In this document: positions 10,001 to 21,181 of the stretch, piece after piece
How positions within the stretch are numbered: position 1 is the first letter of the stretch
Layout: every line of letters starts with the position of its first letter
Origin: Tausonia pullulans
Taxonomy: Eukaryota; Basidiomycota; Tremellomycetes; Cystofilobasidiales; Mrakiaceae
Direction of reading: 5' to 3'
Assembly: GCA_951802195.1 (NCBI GenBank)
Contig: OX637634.1
Location: 434,001-498,000 of the forward strand
Length of the DNA: 64,000 bases
Position numbers and translations under genes: made by a program
The notes under the pieces: model-generated
Database searches by the model: none
The model's input: the letters and a program-made list of their open reading frames with translations, nothing else
What the model was told of the DNA's origin: nothing

Positions 10001-11000
10001 GGTGACGTTTGAGCAGCCACTTCGGCCCTTCTGATGACTCTCCGCGCTCTCGTCAACCTCACCAACATCAGCTCAACATGGGCGTCATCCCTGTTTGACT
10101 GCCCTTCCATTGTCTCCACCCTTTTACGCCTGATCAACTCATCGCGTCTGTCGCTCCTGGTCCCCTCCGACGTATCATCACCTCTCACCGAACCTTCAAG
10201 CCCTCCTTTGCGGTCCTCGTCGCCCCTCATTAAAGACGAGGCTCATACTGCTGAAGAGCAAGCGGCTGCTCGGGAGGTCGTCAAGGTGGACACACTTTGC
10301 CTCTCCCTCGGTCTCCTCAATAATCTCGTCGAGAGCGGGCCAGATGCGAAGGACCGAGTACGGACGACAGGTACGTTGAGAGAATGGAACCATCTCTGAT
10401 ATCCCCGATCAATATTAAGGGAGCGCCATCTTTCCGTGCTGTCCAGAGATCGCCAAGACGTGTCCAGGCGTCCAGGGCTGCGTGGTTCGCTGCCGTTGCC
10501 CGACCCGCCGGTCGGCCCTTCTCTCCCTTGTCGACTTTTATGCTGAGCAGCATCTCTCTTCGACGATAGAGGTGCGTTTTTGGGTCCTGCTTTTGCCAAG
10601 CTCAGATCCCCGGCCGCACACTGACTGAAAATGTATCTTTGTACAGGCGACGTACCTCGCGGGCTACACCACGCTCCTTCTCTCTCATCTCATCGCGACC
10701 TCCCCAGATAACGCCGCCATTGTGCTGAACTCTCTCCCGCTCGGGACCAAGGCTGCCAATCTCGAAGCGATGATTGCCGAGCTCCGGAACTTTGTGGACG
10801 TTCACCAGCGGTTCTTCCGCAAGCTTACCGAGATCACGGCCGAGGCTTCGGCAGCCGACAATAGTCTTGGTAGCACGCAGGAGGTGCTGAGCGTCGCCAA
10901 TGCTGCTCCGGCGGTAGTGCCGAGTGTGGAAGAGGGCATCGGGGCGGTTCAGCGTATGATGGGACTCTTGGAGGGGCTGAGGGAGAGAACTATTCTCTAA
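7027..11000 (+). CDS. WPL1: Cohesin release factor, WAPL/Rad61 family
   Basis: WAPL unloads cohesin from chromatin with Pds5 by opening the Smc3-Scc1 gate. Twelve exons join in phase: 7027-7525, 7593-7670, 7748-7828, 7880-8745, 8816-8940, 9000-9309, 9377-9436, 9495-9674, 9737-9956, 10017-10370, 10447-10571, 10647-11000, giving about 1083 residues. The N-terminal half is disordered and Ser/Pro/Thr-rich, with an early RKPTAVYGR motif like other fungal members. The WAPL domain starts near residue 510 (ITELRARGENQRFLDDLGY), continues with SAVDLVRRLLNPDFRR and helical repeats, and ends with LGLLNNLVESG, a Cys-containing block (CPGVQGCVVRCRCP) and LLSHLIA. A second in-frame ATG at 7096 may be the real start. 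Confidence 0.85.
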
Positions 11001-11165
11001 TTGTAGAGAGTAAGGCTTTATTGAGCATGGGGTGGAGAGGTCTTTGTTGTTTGTCACGAGAAAGGAGTGGCGCTCCAATGACCTTCGTGATCCGCAGCCA
11101 TCGCGCGCCACAAGCGGAGAGAGGGTCCCGCCAGCCCGCAAGCCCATTCTCGAAGCTTCCTCCAA

Positions 11166-12436
11166 ATGCACCACCACTGTCCCGCTCCCTTAGACCGCAT
11201 CCAATACGACCATGGACTCCAACTAACTACCATTCTCCAAACAGTCAATTTTACCACCGCCTCGATCTCGAGCCGTCCTGAGAGCGTGCAGGTGCGTCGG
11301 TTTGCGCTCTTCGACGGATCTCCCGCGCGGCAGCAAGCGGCCAGCCCTTTCTCCCGTGCGTCCTGACGCCAGAAACCATCTTCTCTCAGAATATTCCAGA
11401 CGATGAGGAGTTACGACGACTTCGAGCCGATGCCGAGGCAAGCGATCGCTCCCTCAAGTTCAACGACTACGTCAGTCACTCGCGCCACCCGTCCTAACAA
11501 GCGACTCCGAGACATGCGAATGAAGCGTAGCTGACGTATACTTCCACCTCACAGAGAAAGGGCTACCTCTACAGGAAACTGGGTCTCACCATCGGCCGAA
11601 CGGACCTCCAGCGTGCTCTCTCTCTCAGCTGGATGATGCGGAGCGAGCTGTCGAGAAGAGCGAGGCTGGGGAGAGGCTAGCCGAGGCTGATATTGGACGC
11701 ACGAGAGACCGTGAATACGACTGGTTATTAGTGTTGAGTGGAAGGATTTTTAATACGAGGTCCCTTTGACAGGCCCAACGGCGCTAGCAGAGGGCCTTGA
11801 GGAAAGGATGGCCGATCTTTGGGAAGCTCGAGCGCGCGGAACGTCTACGTATAACTCATGACTTAAATACAAAAAAAAAAAAAAAAAAAGTCGAGTGAGA
11901 TCCGGTTTGCCGAGAAGTCCGTCAACGCTGCCGTCCAACAGCTGAGAGACGAGGAATGTGTAAGTAGAGAAAGAGAGGGTTACCACTGTTCTGTTTCTGC
12001 GCCCTTCGTCATTCTTGTCGGACATGGATGTAAGTAGCAATCCGCGCTCTTCCGCCGATCCATCAGGCTTTTCCTCGGTCCGGGTGACCTCGAACGAAAG
12101 AAGGCTGCGCTGGAGAGGGCGGCAAGCATGACGAGAAGGGCAAGGCGGGAGGTCATCTCTGCTAGAAACGTGGTCAAGCGGATCCGCGAGCGTGAGTTGT
12201 GCCTGCACGTATGCGTGTTTGTTTTCGTCACTAATACATGCATGGGTTCGTTCCCCCCTGCAGTACAACGGGTCCTCAACGTCGACCTACAAGCCACAAG
12301 AGAAAAGCTGGAGGATGCCGAGGCGAGGCGAGCGTCGGCTTCCCAGGTCAATCGCCGAGGACAAGTGGAGTTTCATGATCTCGTGCTGACCGCTCAATCT
12401 TTGACAGACTCCTGTAACGTTCGATTGACTGTCTAG
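11166..12436 (+). pseudogene. Coiled-coil protein gene, disrupted
   Basis: Unrecognised. The first exons are in phase: ATG 11166 to about 11291, then NIPDDEELRRLRADAEAS..., then RKGYLYRKLGLTIGRTDLQ. After a CT-rich microsatellite (about 11617-11630) the coding signal continues only in another frame (LDDAERAVEKSEAGERLAEA). Further coiled-coil exons follow (LAEGLEERMADLWEARA, IRFAEKSVNAAVQQL, LERKKAALERAAS, VLNVDLQATREKLEDAEARR). A 44-bp retro-tail interrupts one exon and brings a stop. Removing the insert and one copy of its GTC target duplication gives an uninterrupted frame, so this was a gene before the insertion. Heptad-like, charged, probably a structural or kinetochore/cytoskeletal protein; function unknown. 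Confidence 0.45.
11846..11889 (+). mobile_element. 44-bp retro-tail insertion inside the coiled-coil gene
   Basis: Consists only of TACGTATAACTCATG then ACTTAAATAC and 19 A residues, the last bases of the LINE/SINE tail. It is bounded by GTC at 11843-11845 and 11890-11892. It is the one copy of the family in the window that is not upstream of a tRNA gene. Confidence 0.8.
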
Positions 12437-12821
12437 CAGCAGATTGAGAGATGCGCTCCTTCGATGTATTTTAAAGTTTGCTTGACAGTGATGAGTCTAA
12501 TACAAACGTCTCCCATCCATTTCTATGAGGACATACAGCGATAGTAGGGGCAATAGAGAGAGTCTTCTTTAGAACGCGAGACCCCCGAGAAAAGGGGGAA
12601 GGATGAGGGGACAGAACGAGAGACAGGACGAGGGCGCAGAACGAGGGCGCAGGGCGAGGGAAGTTACGGGAGGGGGGGGGGGCAAGCATAAGGAGACAGA
12701 CAAGAGTGCAGGGTCTGACGAGGCGGCTAAATGAGAGGATAAGGATGGTAACAAATGGACAACGAGGGGGTTATGCGAAGGAAGGCGACTGAGTTCCTTC
12801 CGGTAGCGAGTCAGTAGTTGC
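12437..12821. other. Convergent 3' region
   Basis: Lies between the ends of the coiled-coil gene and calcineurin A. Purine-rich on the plus strand with a G9 run near 12673. No gene recognised. Confidence 0.5.
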
Positions 12822-15800
12822 TCAAGGACCATCGACACTTGCATATGAAGCCGCGTCGGCAGCTGATTTGTTTGGCGTCATGTTGCCAAAAGGGCTAGCT
12901 CTCACCTTCGTCTTCACCGGGCTGCTCAGCGTCTGTGCAATCGCGCTCACTTGCTCCGTGTCCCCCTGGGCACTCTTGCCGTCGACGACCTCCTTGATGA
13001 GGCTGATTGTCGATTCGAGACTCCTCCGTCGCGTCGACGGGCTCGTTGTCGTTGTTCCCAATGACTGCTGCCTCCCGTGGCCACGACGGAAGGGGGTACC
13101 ACCATTGGACGAGCCGATGGGGGAACCGGCAGATCCATTAGAGCCTGGCGAGCCGGGCGTGTTGAAGGGGGACTGGGTCGGAGAGGAGGCTTTTGGCGAG
13201 TCGAAAATGTTCTGGTTGAAGCTTGAAGGAGGCGAGGACGGTTCGGACGGGGTATTGGGTGCCGAGGCGGAAGGAGAAGCGGGTCGGTCCTCATCGGCCT
13301 GATTGAGACGAAGTGTGAGGTCAGCGGATGATGGCTGAGAAGATATGGGAAGCACGCGCACATCGACCATATCTGGTGGCAGGCGCTCGTTTTCGATGTC
13401 GCTCGTCCGTCTAAGAGAGATAAAAAAAATCAGCCAACGAGCGCGCATGCGCAAATAAATAGCTAGGGACTCACGCTTGGCCGAAGCCCTTGATGGAGGA
13501 CCGGACCTCTTTCGACCCATCCATGAGTGTATCGCTATCGTGCTCCAAGCTCTCCAACGCCTTGAGCTCGGATCCAGACTCCGTTTCCTCCCGGAGGAGT
13601 CCAAAGACGCGCGACATGCGACCGACACCGAGGATCTTCTCCTTGATCGCCGCTCGGCGCGACTCTTCGGGGTCCTCACCGCCGTCTGGTGTGGGGACTT
13701 CTACAGGGGTGTCGTCCTCCTCTTCCTCTTCCTCCTCAAGCTCCTCCTTGGTACAGCAATTGAGGATTGCGATGAGCATGTCGGTGACTGTGGGTGGTAA
13801 GTCAGCGTGCCGACCAAAGGGAAAACAGCCCACTCCTGAGAAGAGCTCACTCTTTTCCCCAACGAAAGGCAGTGACCACGTGAAGACGTCCATGAAGTTT
13901 GGCAGCCAGTACGGATGCGGGGAGGCGTTGAACTGCCGAATGTTCATGACGTTGGCCTCGTACTTGAGGACGGCGCTGGGAGCGAGTAGACATCACAATC
14001 AGTTAACTCTAAATGCCCGATCTCGCTAGGGACGACTCACGCCTTGTTCTTATAGACATCAACTGCGGCCCATCAAATTGCCGTCCGTCAGCCAGCGGAA
14101 GAGCAGGAAGAGTGCAAAGAGCGCACGCACGGTAGTCCGGGGCCGAGAAGAGAGTCATGACGCTCGGGAAGCCCGTCGCCTTGGTCTTCCGGTACATCCG
14201 ATACCCGGAATCCTGCGCCTCGTGCGCCCGAATGATCGAGAGAAGATTATTCCGCTCGAGAAAGTCGCATGCGGCCTTATAGCTGGAATAGTTCCAAGCG
14301 TATCAGCGAGGCTGCCCAACGAAGAGAAAGCGAGACGAGGGGGACTAACGTAAAGAAGTAGGAACACCCACGGACGTGGTTGTGGATGAAGGACTCGTTG
14401 GTCGTCTCCTGGCCAAAGTCTTCAAATGGATCACTCCAGAGGAGGTCGCACATGATGCCATGCGTCGGGGGTTCCCGGAAGCGGTCGATCTGTCGGCGTC
14501 CCAGGAAGTGATCAGCAGCGGGTTCAAGAGAGGAGAGCACATTGCATGGTTAAGACGCACAGCGCGCAAGTCGTCAAGAGTGACGAGGTCGGGTGACAGA
14601 CCGCCGTGGACGCAGAGGAACTGCTTGTTGAGAACAGCGGCCAGGGGAAGGTTGCAAAACGACTCCATACAGGCGTTGTAAAAGATTTCAGAGTACTTGT
14701 GCTTGCCTGGAAGCATAGGAGAAAGGTCAGGACAATATTCCAGCGAGAGCTAGCCAAATGCGGAAGCAACGCACTCTCGAGCTTGAAGGTGAAGTAATCG
14801 GTCAAGTGTCGGCACTCGTGGTTGCCACGGAGAAGGAAGAGTGTGTCGGGGTAGTGGATCTTGAGCGCCCAGAGGTAGAGGACACACTGGAAGCGAGGAC
14901 CGAACGCGTCAGACTGGCGCTTCCGTGGCTGAAGCAGCGAGAATGCTCACCTCCACGCTGAAGTATCCTCGGTCGACATAGTCTCCGAGGAAGAGATACC
15001 GCGTGTCTGCCGGGTTACCTCCAACCTCAAAGAGCTTCATCAAGTCGAACTGGATGGCGGATGAGCAGAAAGTTAGCCTTGATCTACGGGCGTCCTGTAG
15101 TTCAGGCCGTCTCACGTATTGTCCGTGGATGTCTCCGCAGACTGAGAGAAACCCCCTTCGTCAGCATCACCGTGGCGTAGACAGGCCAACGATAGTACTC
15201 ACCAGTGATCGGGGCGTCGACCTCGAGGAGATTCGGCTCGTTCGCCAGAATCTCGCTCGCCCTGAGGGACGACGACAAGCGGAGGCCACGGATCAGCTCT
15301 TTCATGTCCACCTGGCTGCCGAGGACAGGCGACGACCGTTGGCAAGCGCAACGATGCCTCATCGAGGGGTGTTGTTTCCAGCCGCAAGATCAGACTTCGA
15401 CGGGCGATTCAGCCCACCGAGAGGAGGGCGCTTGAAGACGCGTCCTGTCGTGGACGCGCACCAGCGATGTCTCCGTCTCTCAGTCAACCTCCTCTGTGAG
15501 TCCCCGTACGCACCTGGAGAGAATGAAGAGCGCCTGCTCCTCCGTCAGTCGACCCTCGCGGTAGAAGTGGTTCTTAAGGAATGCAATATCCGGCTTCGTC
15601 GGGTCGGCCGCCGAGTAGAACTGCTCATCCGTGGGAAGGAACATCGCCGGGGCCTGGACCTGTAAGGACGAGCAAGCGAGGTGGGATGGAAGCGAAGGGT
15701 CCGTTAATAAAGATGACAGGTAAGGGCGACAAGGAGGGGAGGGTGTCAAAAGACAACCCGCCTGCAGCCAAGCGTGCAACGAGAGAGCGAACGAGCACAT

Positions 15801-16514
15801 GGAATAGAGAGACGCGAGGAGGTGCTACAGAGGGGTTGTCCCACCTCCTCGTCGCCGCCGTCGTGCAAGACCGAACTCAGATCACGTCTACCAGACGGTC
15901 TAAGACGTCAGGGGTGCCAAAATGCGGCAGCATTCCGAAGCCCGGACGTGACCTCGACGGCAAGAGCGGAACGAGGTCGGTCAACTCTCGCCCGCCTTTC
16001 CCCCGAGCACGTCGGCGAGCCTCTCGTCATCACTGCGAACACACGCGACGGCGGCTTTGGATGGCCAGGCGAACCGAGCACCTTGGGGTGTCCAGGGAAG
16101 GAACCAGCAGTGTCGATTAAGACTAAAGACCCTAGCGATGCAACGATCATGAGAGCAAGCCCTATTTTGCGAGCGGCATCGAGGTGCATGACATCCAAGG
16201 ACCGACGGTTGTCGACTGACGACGAGGCGACTCACGTCCTTCACCATCCGCTCCTGCGTGCTGACGATCGTTCCGTCGTCCATCTCATGCTGGGTAAAGT
16301 CGATCGTCGGCTAGAAAGGTCCAAGTTGGTCAGGTGTCAGTGCTGTGTTGCCAGGCGAGCGTGTGGTGGTGGGCTGAATGAGGGAGGACGACGAGGGACG
16401 GACAATGGGCGCCTTGTTCTTGATCGCCGCGACCGCTGCCTGGACATGGCTCTTGGTCTGCCTCTGGCCGGCAGAAGCGGCGGGTGCAGATGCAGGAGGG
16501 CTGGAGTCGGACAT
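12822..16514 (-). CDS. CNA1: Calcineurin A, catalytic subunit (PP2B)
   Basis: Ca2+/calmodulin-dependent Ser/Thr phosphatase that dephosphorylates targets such as Crz1. Start ATG at 16514 ([11 protein letters not shown]...). The order of motifs is complete: [28 protein letters not shown] (on a 26-nt microexon, 15141-15116), [76 protein letters not shown] and [19 protein letters not shown] (calcineurin B helix region). A calmodulin-binding stretch follows ([20 protein letters not shown]). The last exon, about 170 residues, is Ser/Pro/Asn-rich and disordered. One intron (about 15660-16235) is unusually long for the locus. A long plus-strand reading frame over the 5' half is an antisense shadow. 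Confidence 0.93.
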
Positions 16515-17067
16515 CTGGTAGGGCAGGAGAGGTGTGGTCGCCCTAGGGTCACTGTCGTGGGTGTGGGTTGGCGGTCGGAGGAAGCCCAGCGGGCGGGCGC
16601 GCGTCCGCGGGGCTTGTTCGTCGGCGGCTTCCCTCTTCCCGCTCTCCTGCGCAGGCAAGCTGCATGCATGCAAGACAGATCCCATCGAGGCCAGGCTCCC
16701 AACGTACGTCATTTCCACAGGAACAGGCGTTACTCGTCAGGGACAGCCTTTTCGCTCGCGAATCGCAGAGAATTCTTCCTGGATACACCACATATCCCAC
16801 AACACGGCATCAAGGAGGGGATATACGTTTGGCAGAGGCGGGTCTACGATCAGATTGCACAGCACGAGCAGCTTCTTCAGCGTTTGGAGGCGAACGTCGG
16901 TTTCGGGTTTGCAGATGAGCCGCGCCCCTTCCTCGCTCTGTTAGTTTCGAATGGGAAATGATGAACATTGCAGCAAAGGCAAGAGGTAGAGCGAATGTTG
17001 AAGAAAAAGGGGGGGAGGCGAACAGAAGGATCATGAGTGTGCGAGATCGACGATCACTGACTGGTCA
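16515..17067. other. 5' region of calcineurin A
   Basis: Lies between the calcineurin A start and the methyltransferase stop, both on the minus strand. Presumed calcineurin promoter; no definite element recognised. Confidence 0.45.
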
Positions 17068-18639
17068 TCACCACTTCCGCCGTATCACGACCACCTCGGT
17101 CTGATACGGGTAGTGGAAAACCTTCTCCCCATTCTCCTCTTCGCCCGTGAACTCCATGCCGTCACCGCGGTCGAGGATCTCGGCCAACTCCTCCTTGAGC
17201 TTGGTTTTCTCGTCTTCGGGAAGAACCGATGTGTACGATTTGGAGAGCGCGCGGTCGATCGCAAGCGAGGCCGTGCAGGGAAGAGTTGAGGCGTAGAAAG
17301 AGTGTTCGGGTGGGGAAAATAGAGCCGTGTAAGACGGGAGGGAGAAGGTCTTGTGCCAGAGCTCTGCGGGTGCCGAGCGGAGGGAATCAGGATAGATAAA
17401 CGAGCTGGTAAGAGTAATTCAAGAGAGGACATACTCAATCGGTATTGAGGAGAGCCTGCAGAAATGCAGGCAGTTAGCGTTAATGAGAGAGCAGGGGGAT
17501 AGGAGCCGGAACGTACCCGACTCAAACTGTTGGTACTTCTTCCGGAACTGCTTAACCCACGGCGCCGCATTCTCATCCTGAACAGGAAGAAGTATTAGGC
17601 CTGTGTGCTGTAAGGGAACTCATCGCGATGAGCAAATGCACCTCCATGTTCCAGACGAAGCAGGCAACGCCCGATTCAGGCTTTAGCGCCTTGGCCATTG
17701 CCTGTACGGCGGAGTCGTAATCCGGATCGGCCTGGAAACATAATGGCTCTTTGTCAGTGAATGGAAATCGTATACGGAGGGAGGCATGGCACTCACCCAA
17801 TGGAATGCCTTCCCGGAAGAGCGGAACTCAGTGTCAGTCTGTCTCTTAGGGTGCAACCGCATCGAGCCTTCTCGCTTTTTGTCCTACTTCCTCCTGCTTC
17901 TAGCAGTAGACATTCACCTGAGCGATGAGAATGGCGTCGATAGAACCCGGAGCGATGAACTCGGGCAGCTGCGAGAACGTGCCCGGAACACACTGGACCT
18001 GGGCGGAGATCGACGTCGGAAGCTTGCGGTCGAAGGAGGCGCGCTGCAGTATCACGACGTGAGATCAAAGTCAGTAATGTTCGTTCAGGGTTCATAAGAT
18101 GACAAAAGTTCTTGGAAGGGCCTCAGGGCCACGCACCATGCCCTCACTCGGCTCGACAGCAGTAAACGTGCGGATGGGGATTTTTGGGTAGCCTTCCGGC
18201 GGGTCGAGGACCAGTCTGGGGGTGTGCAGATGGGACTTTTCGTCAGCTCACCAATTTGAAGATGATTTTCTTCTGCTCACAATGTCGACTTACCTGGAGA
18301 AGATGCCCTATGGGATTCGGTCCACCGACATCACGAATATTCCCGCGTCGTTGTCAGCTCTAGCACGCGTCGCAAACTGCTGCTGCTGCTGCTGCCGTCT
18401 CCCCTCGCCCTCGGATGGGTAAGCGGGCAGAGGAAGTTGAACAGAAGGTAACTCACGGTCCCCGACCCGATCTCGAGGATGTTCTGGCCCTTGACGGCAT
18501 CGCGCACGGCCTCGAGCGCGGCGCGCGGGTAGGTCGGTCGCGTCCGGTCGTAGAAGTCGTTCCCGGCGCCGAAGCCGGTGAGCGCGATGGGGTTGACCTT
18601 GGGAGGAGTTGTCATTCGGAGGATCGAGGTTAGGCGCAT
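17068..18639 (-). CDS. SAM-dependent methyltransferase, type 11 (Crg1/Tmt1-like)
   Basis: Small-molecule methyltransferase fold. From ATG 18639 it reads GFGAGNDFYDRTRPTYP, then the SAM-binding motif I NILEIGSGTG split by an intron, then FTAVEPSEGM (acidic motif II), a block ending IAQ, AFHW, and ADPDYDSAVQAMAKALKPESG, followed by DENAAPWVKQFRKKYQQFE. It ends VVVIRRKW before the stop at 17068. This layout is that of yeast Crg1 and trans-aconitate methyltransferase relatives. The substrate cannot be read from sequence. An ATG at 18615 is an alternative start. The first intron holds a short CTG/CAG microsatellite (about 18380-18400). Confidence 0.8.
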
Positions 18640-19205
18640 CTCTGAGTCCCGGGAGTAAGCAGTGTTCTATTGGGCCGGCGAGGCGAGGTGGATCTAGGGA
18701 TGAGTGGGGGTTAGATTCCGCGGCAACGCGGCTCGTACCACTCGAACCTCGGTTGACGGCTTCGGGTTTCGAGCGCGACCGGCCGACCCACCTTTGAGAT
18801 GCATACATTGCATTGAACTCGAATTTAAATAACTATAGACTCCATGGCTGCCGACGGAGGAGGCCGATGCCTCGAGATGTAGAAACCACTCGACTCTAGA
18901 TCCGGCCGATTTTCGGACGCACAGGTCCGAGCACTCAGGACATCGATCGATCTGCGATAGGGCAGCTCATACGAACGTCTGTTTTTTTCGCTCGTATGTC
19001 GTCCTCGAATCCTACCTCGCGCAAGGGTGAGGTTCTGTGTATTTTGATGGGTGCCTGATCTCGCGACCCCTTGACGACCGTGGGTCAACACGCTCGAAGC
19101 AATCGAGGGGAAACGTCATCCGCGAGCTTGCCCTCCGCCTCTGCCTTCCAACAGTCACGACCTACCCTACTCCACTGTTGTTCCCCAACTTTCAACGGCA
19201 CAGTC
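18640..19205. other. Divergent promoter region
   Basis: Separates the minus-strand methyltransferase from the plus-strand acidic gene. No coding signal recognised; probably carries both promoters. Confidence 0.45.
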
Positions 19206-20935
19206 ATGGTCAGCCGCCTCGCCTCCCACCCAGCCAATCTATTTTTAGGCGTTTGACTTTCGATTACCGCGTCCCATCCTACCCACTAAGCCTCCACGTC
19301 GGCGCGGAGCAGGCCATCAAGCGACCGCCGCCGAGTTTTCCTCTGATTTCCGGGACGAACCCGAGCTCGCAGGACTGTCCCAAGCCCAGAAGAATCTCTT
19401 AGATTTCGCCTTTGACAACGCGGAGATTCACAAATCTGCTCGGAGGCCGGCAAAGAAGCGGCGGAGAGTCGACGAGACGGAGGGGTCGATGTCGCCTCCG
19501 GCCAGCACGACGACGATGACAGCGGCGGATCCGGTTGGCGAGGAAGGAGGAGGATTTCTCTTCCCGGGTGAGGATGCCGATATGGGAGGAGGCTTCATCG
19601 TGAATGACGAGAATGACGGCGGAGAAGGCGGTTTCATCGTCGACGACTTCGCTGGCGGGAAGGGAGCGTTCATGCCGGACGAGGACATTTCTATGATTGA
19701 TCCTGTCATTGAGAGAGACTTTGGTGAGTCTCAGGATCGATTGGGATGGTGACGGATAGTCAGATGGAGGATGAGAGACAGACAGATTGGCCGCGTCTTG
19801 ATGGCCACCCTCGCTCGCCACTCTTCGCTCGATGTCTCAATAGATATATTTCTGACTGATTGCCTCGAGTCGCGTCTTCCAGCTATGGTCCCCATCGACA
19901 AGAATACGCCCACTCCCCGGACCCACCTACCTCTCTCTCTCATCCCTGCTGCACTCAGCCTCGCCAAACTCCCTCCGTCAGATTCTCAAGCACTGGAAGT
20001 CTTCAAGCAGGCCGCTGAGGGTTGGGAGGAGCCCGAGTCCGCCGTCCAAGGTCCTGTCTACAGCCTCGAAGACGACGACGGCAGGCGCGGTTCGAAGGAG
20101 AAGGGCGTGAGCCGTAAGGACTTTTTCGCGGTCTGCGCCATCCTCATGGAGGGCCGCAAGGAGGAGATCGGCACTATGCAGGAGAAGAATGTCATCGAGG
20201 CTTCCGAGGATGAAGAACAGGAGGAGGAACAGGACCAGGACGACAGCGACGACGAGAGCGAGTTCGAGTTCGCCGACGATCTCGACGATGAGGAAGACGA
20301 CGACGACGACGGAGGTTTCATCCGCACGCCTGGATCGCGTAAGAAGGCCATTCGAGTCAACGATGCCGACGATTCAGAGGAAGTTGGAGTGGGAGGGGAC
20401 GACGACGATCTTAGTAACCCGAACCGGCGACGCAGACGACGGGTCGCCACCCGCTCAACGGCTATTTCGCCACCAGCGTCACTGCCCTCGTCTCCGACCT
20501 CGACGTCTGGCGGAGACGGCCGTAGTCGAAATAAGGCGAAAAAAGCCGCTGGCCGCCGTCAGTCGAGGCAGGACGTTTACGAGGGCGACGATGATGAGGA
20601 GGAGCTGGTGCTCTCGCGCAAGGAGAGGAGGGCCGCCCGCGACACGTTCGACCTGTTCCTCGGACCCGAAGGCGTCAAGCAAGGGAAGGAGGTGATTGGA
20701 TTTAAGGAGGTCAAGAAGGCCGTCCTACTGCTGAAGGAGCCGCTGGGGGTCGAGGACGTGAGTGGCGGAGTCATCTTTCCACTTCGTGAACACGCACACA
20801 CGCTGACGAGACGTCTGTTCTCTCACTATCCAGGTCAAGGAGATGATCTCTATCTTTTCGAGCGCTCCGGACAAGGCGAGCCTGACTCTGGCAGATTTTG
20901 AGCGACTGATGTGGGAGGGTGGATTCTTTGGGTGA
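19206..20935 (+). CDS. Acidic nuclear-type protein with degenerate EF-hand-like C-terminus
   Basis: Function not recognised. Three exons are secure: up to 19723, 19883-20757 and 20834-20935. The first reads back in frame to an acceptor at about 19245 (AFDFRLPRPILPTKPP...). The true start is uncertain; an ATG at 19206 would need a 40-nt intron. Parts: basic KKRRRVDE (nuclear-signal-like), repeated GGFIV/GGFLF acidic motifs, HLPLSLIPAALSLAKLPP, long Asp/Glu tracts, basic linkers, then RAARDTFDLFLGPEGVK to LTLADFERLMWEGGFFG. The last part resembles paired EF-hand helices without good calcium loops. Centrin-like repair proteins such as yeast Rad33 are a possible comparison, but this is only a hint. 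Confidence 0.6.
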
Positions 20936-21181
20936 ATGTGAATGTCAGGTTTGCCTTGTTTCGCCATTCTCCAGCCAGTTGTCGGAGATTTGTGCCTCCG
21001 AAGCGCGTCACCCGGGATGAGTTGGGTTGGAGGCGCCCCACGCGGTTTGAGCGAGATTGACCCCGACCACCGAGGAGTGGGGCGTGAGACCGCCCTTTCT
21101 GACCACCCTTTCGCCCATCATCTGTCACCACCCACCGAAGCCTGTCTCGCCCCTCTTTCCCTCTCGTCGCACCCCGCCTTC

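Noticed and set aside
12569-12844. Small minus-strand frame beyond the calcineurin stop
   Set aside because: Crosses the supported stop region in another frame, low complexity.
15774-16961. 395-codon plus-strand frame opposite the calcineurin A 5' half
   Set aside because: Arg-rich, no domain or start context, and runs antisense over well-supported calcineurin exons and promoter; a GC-rich shadow.
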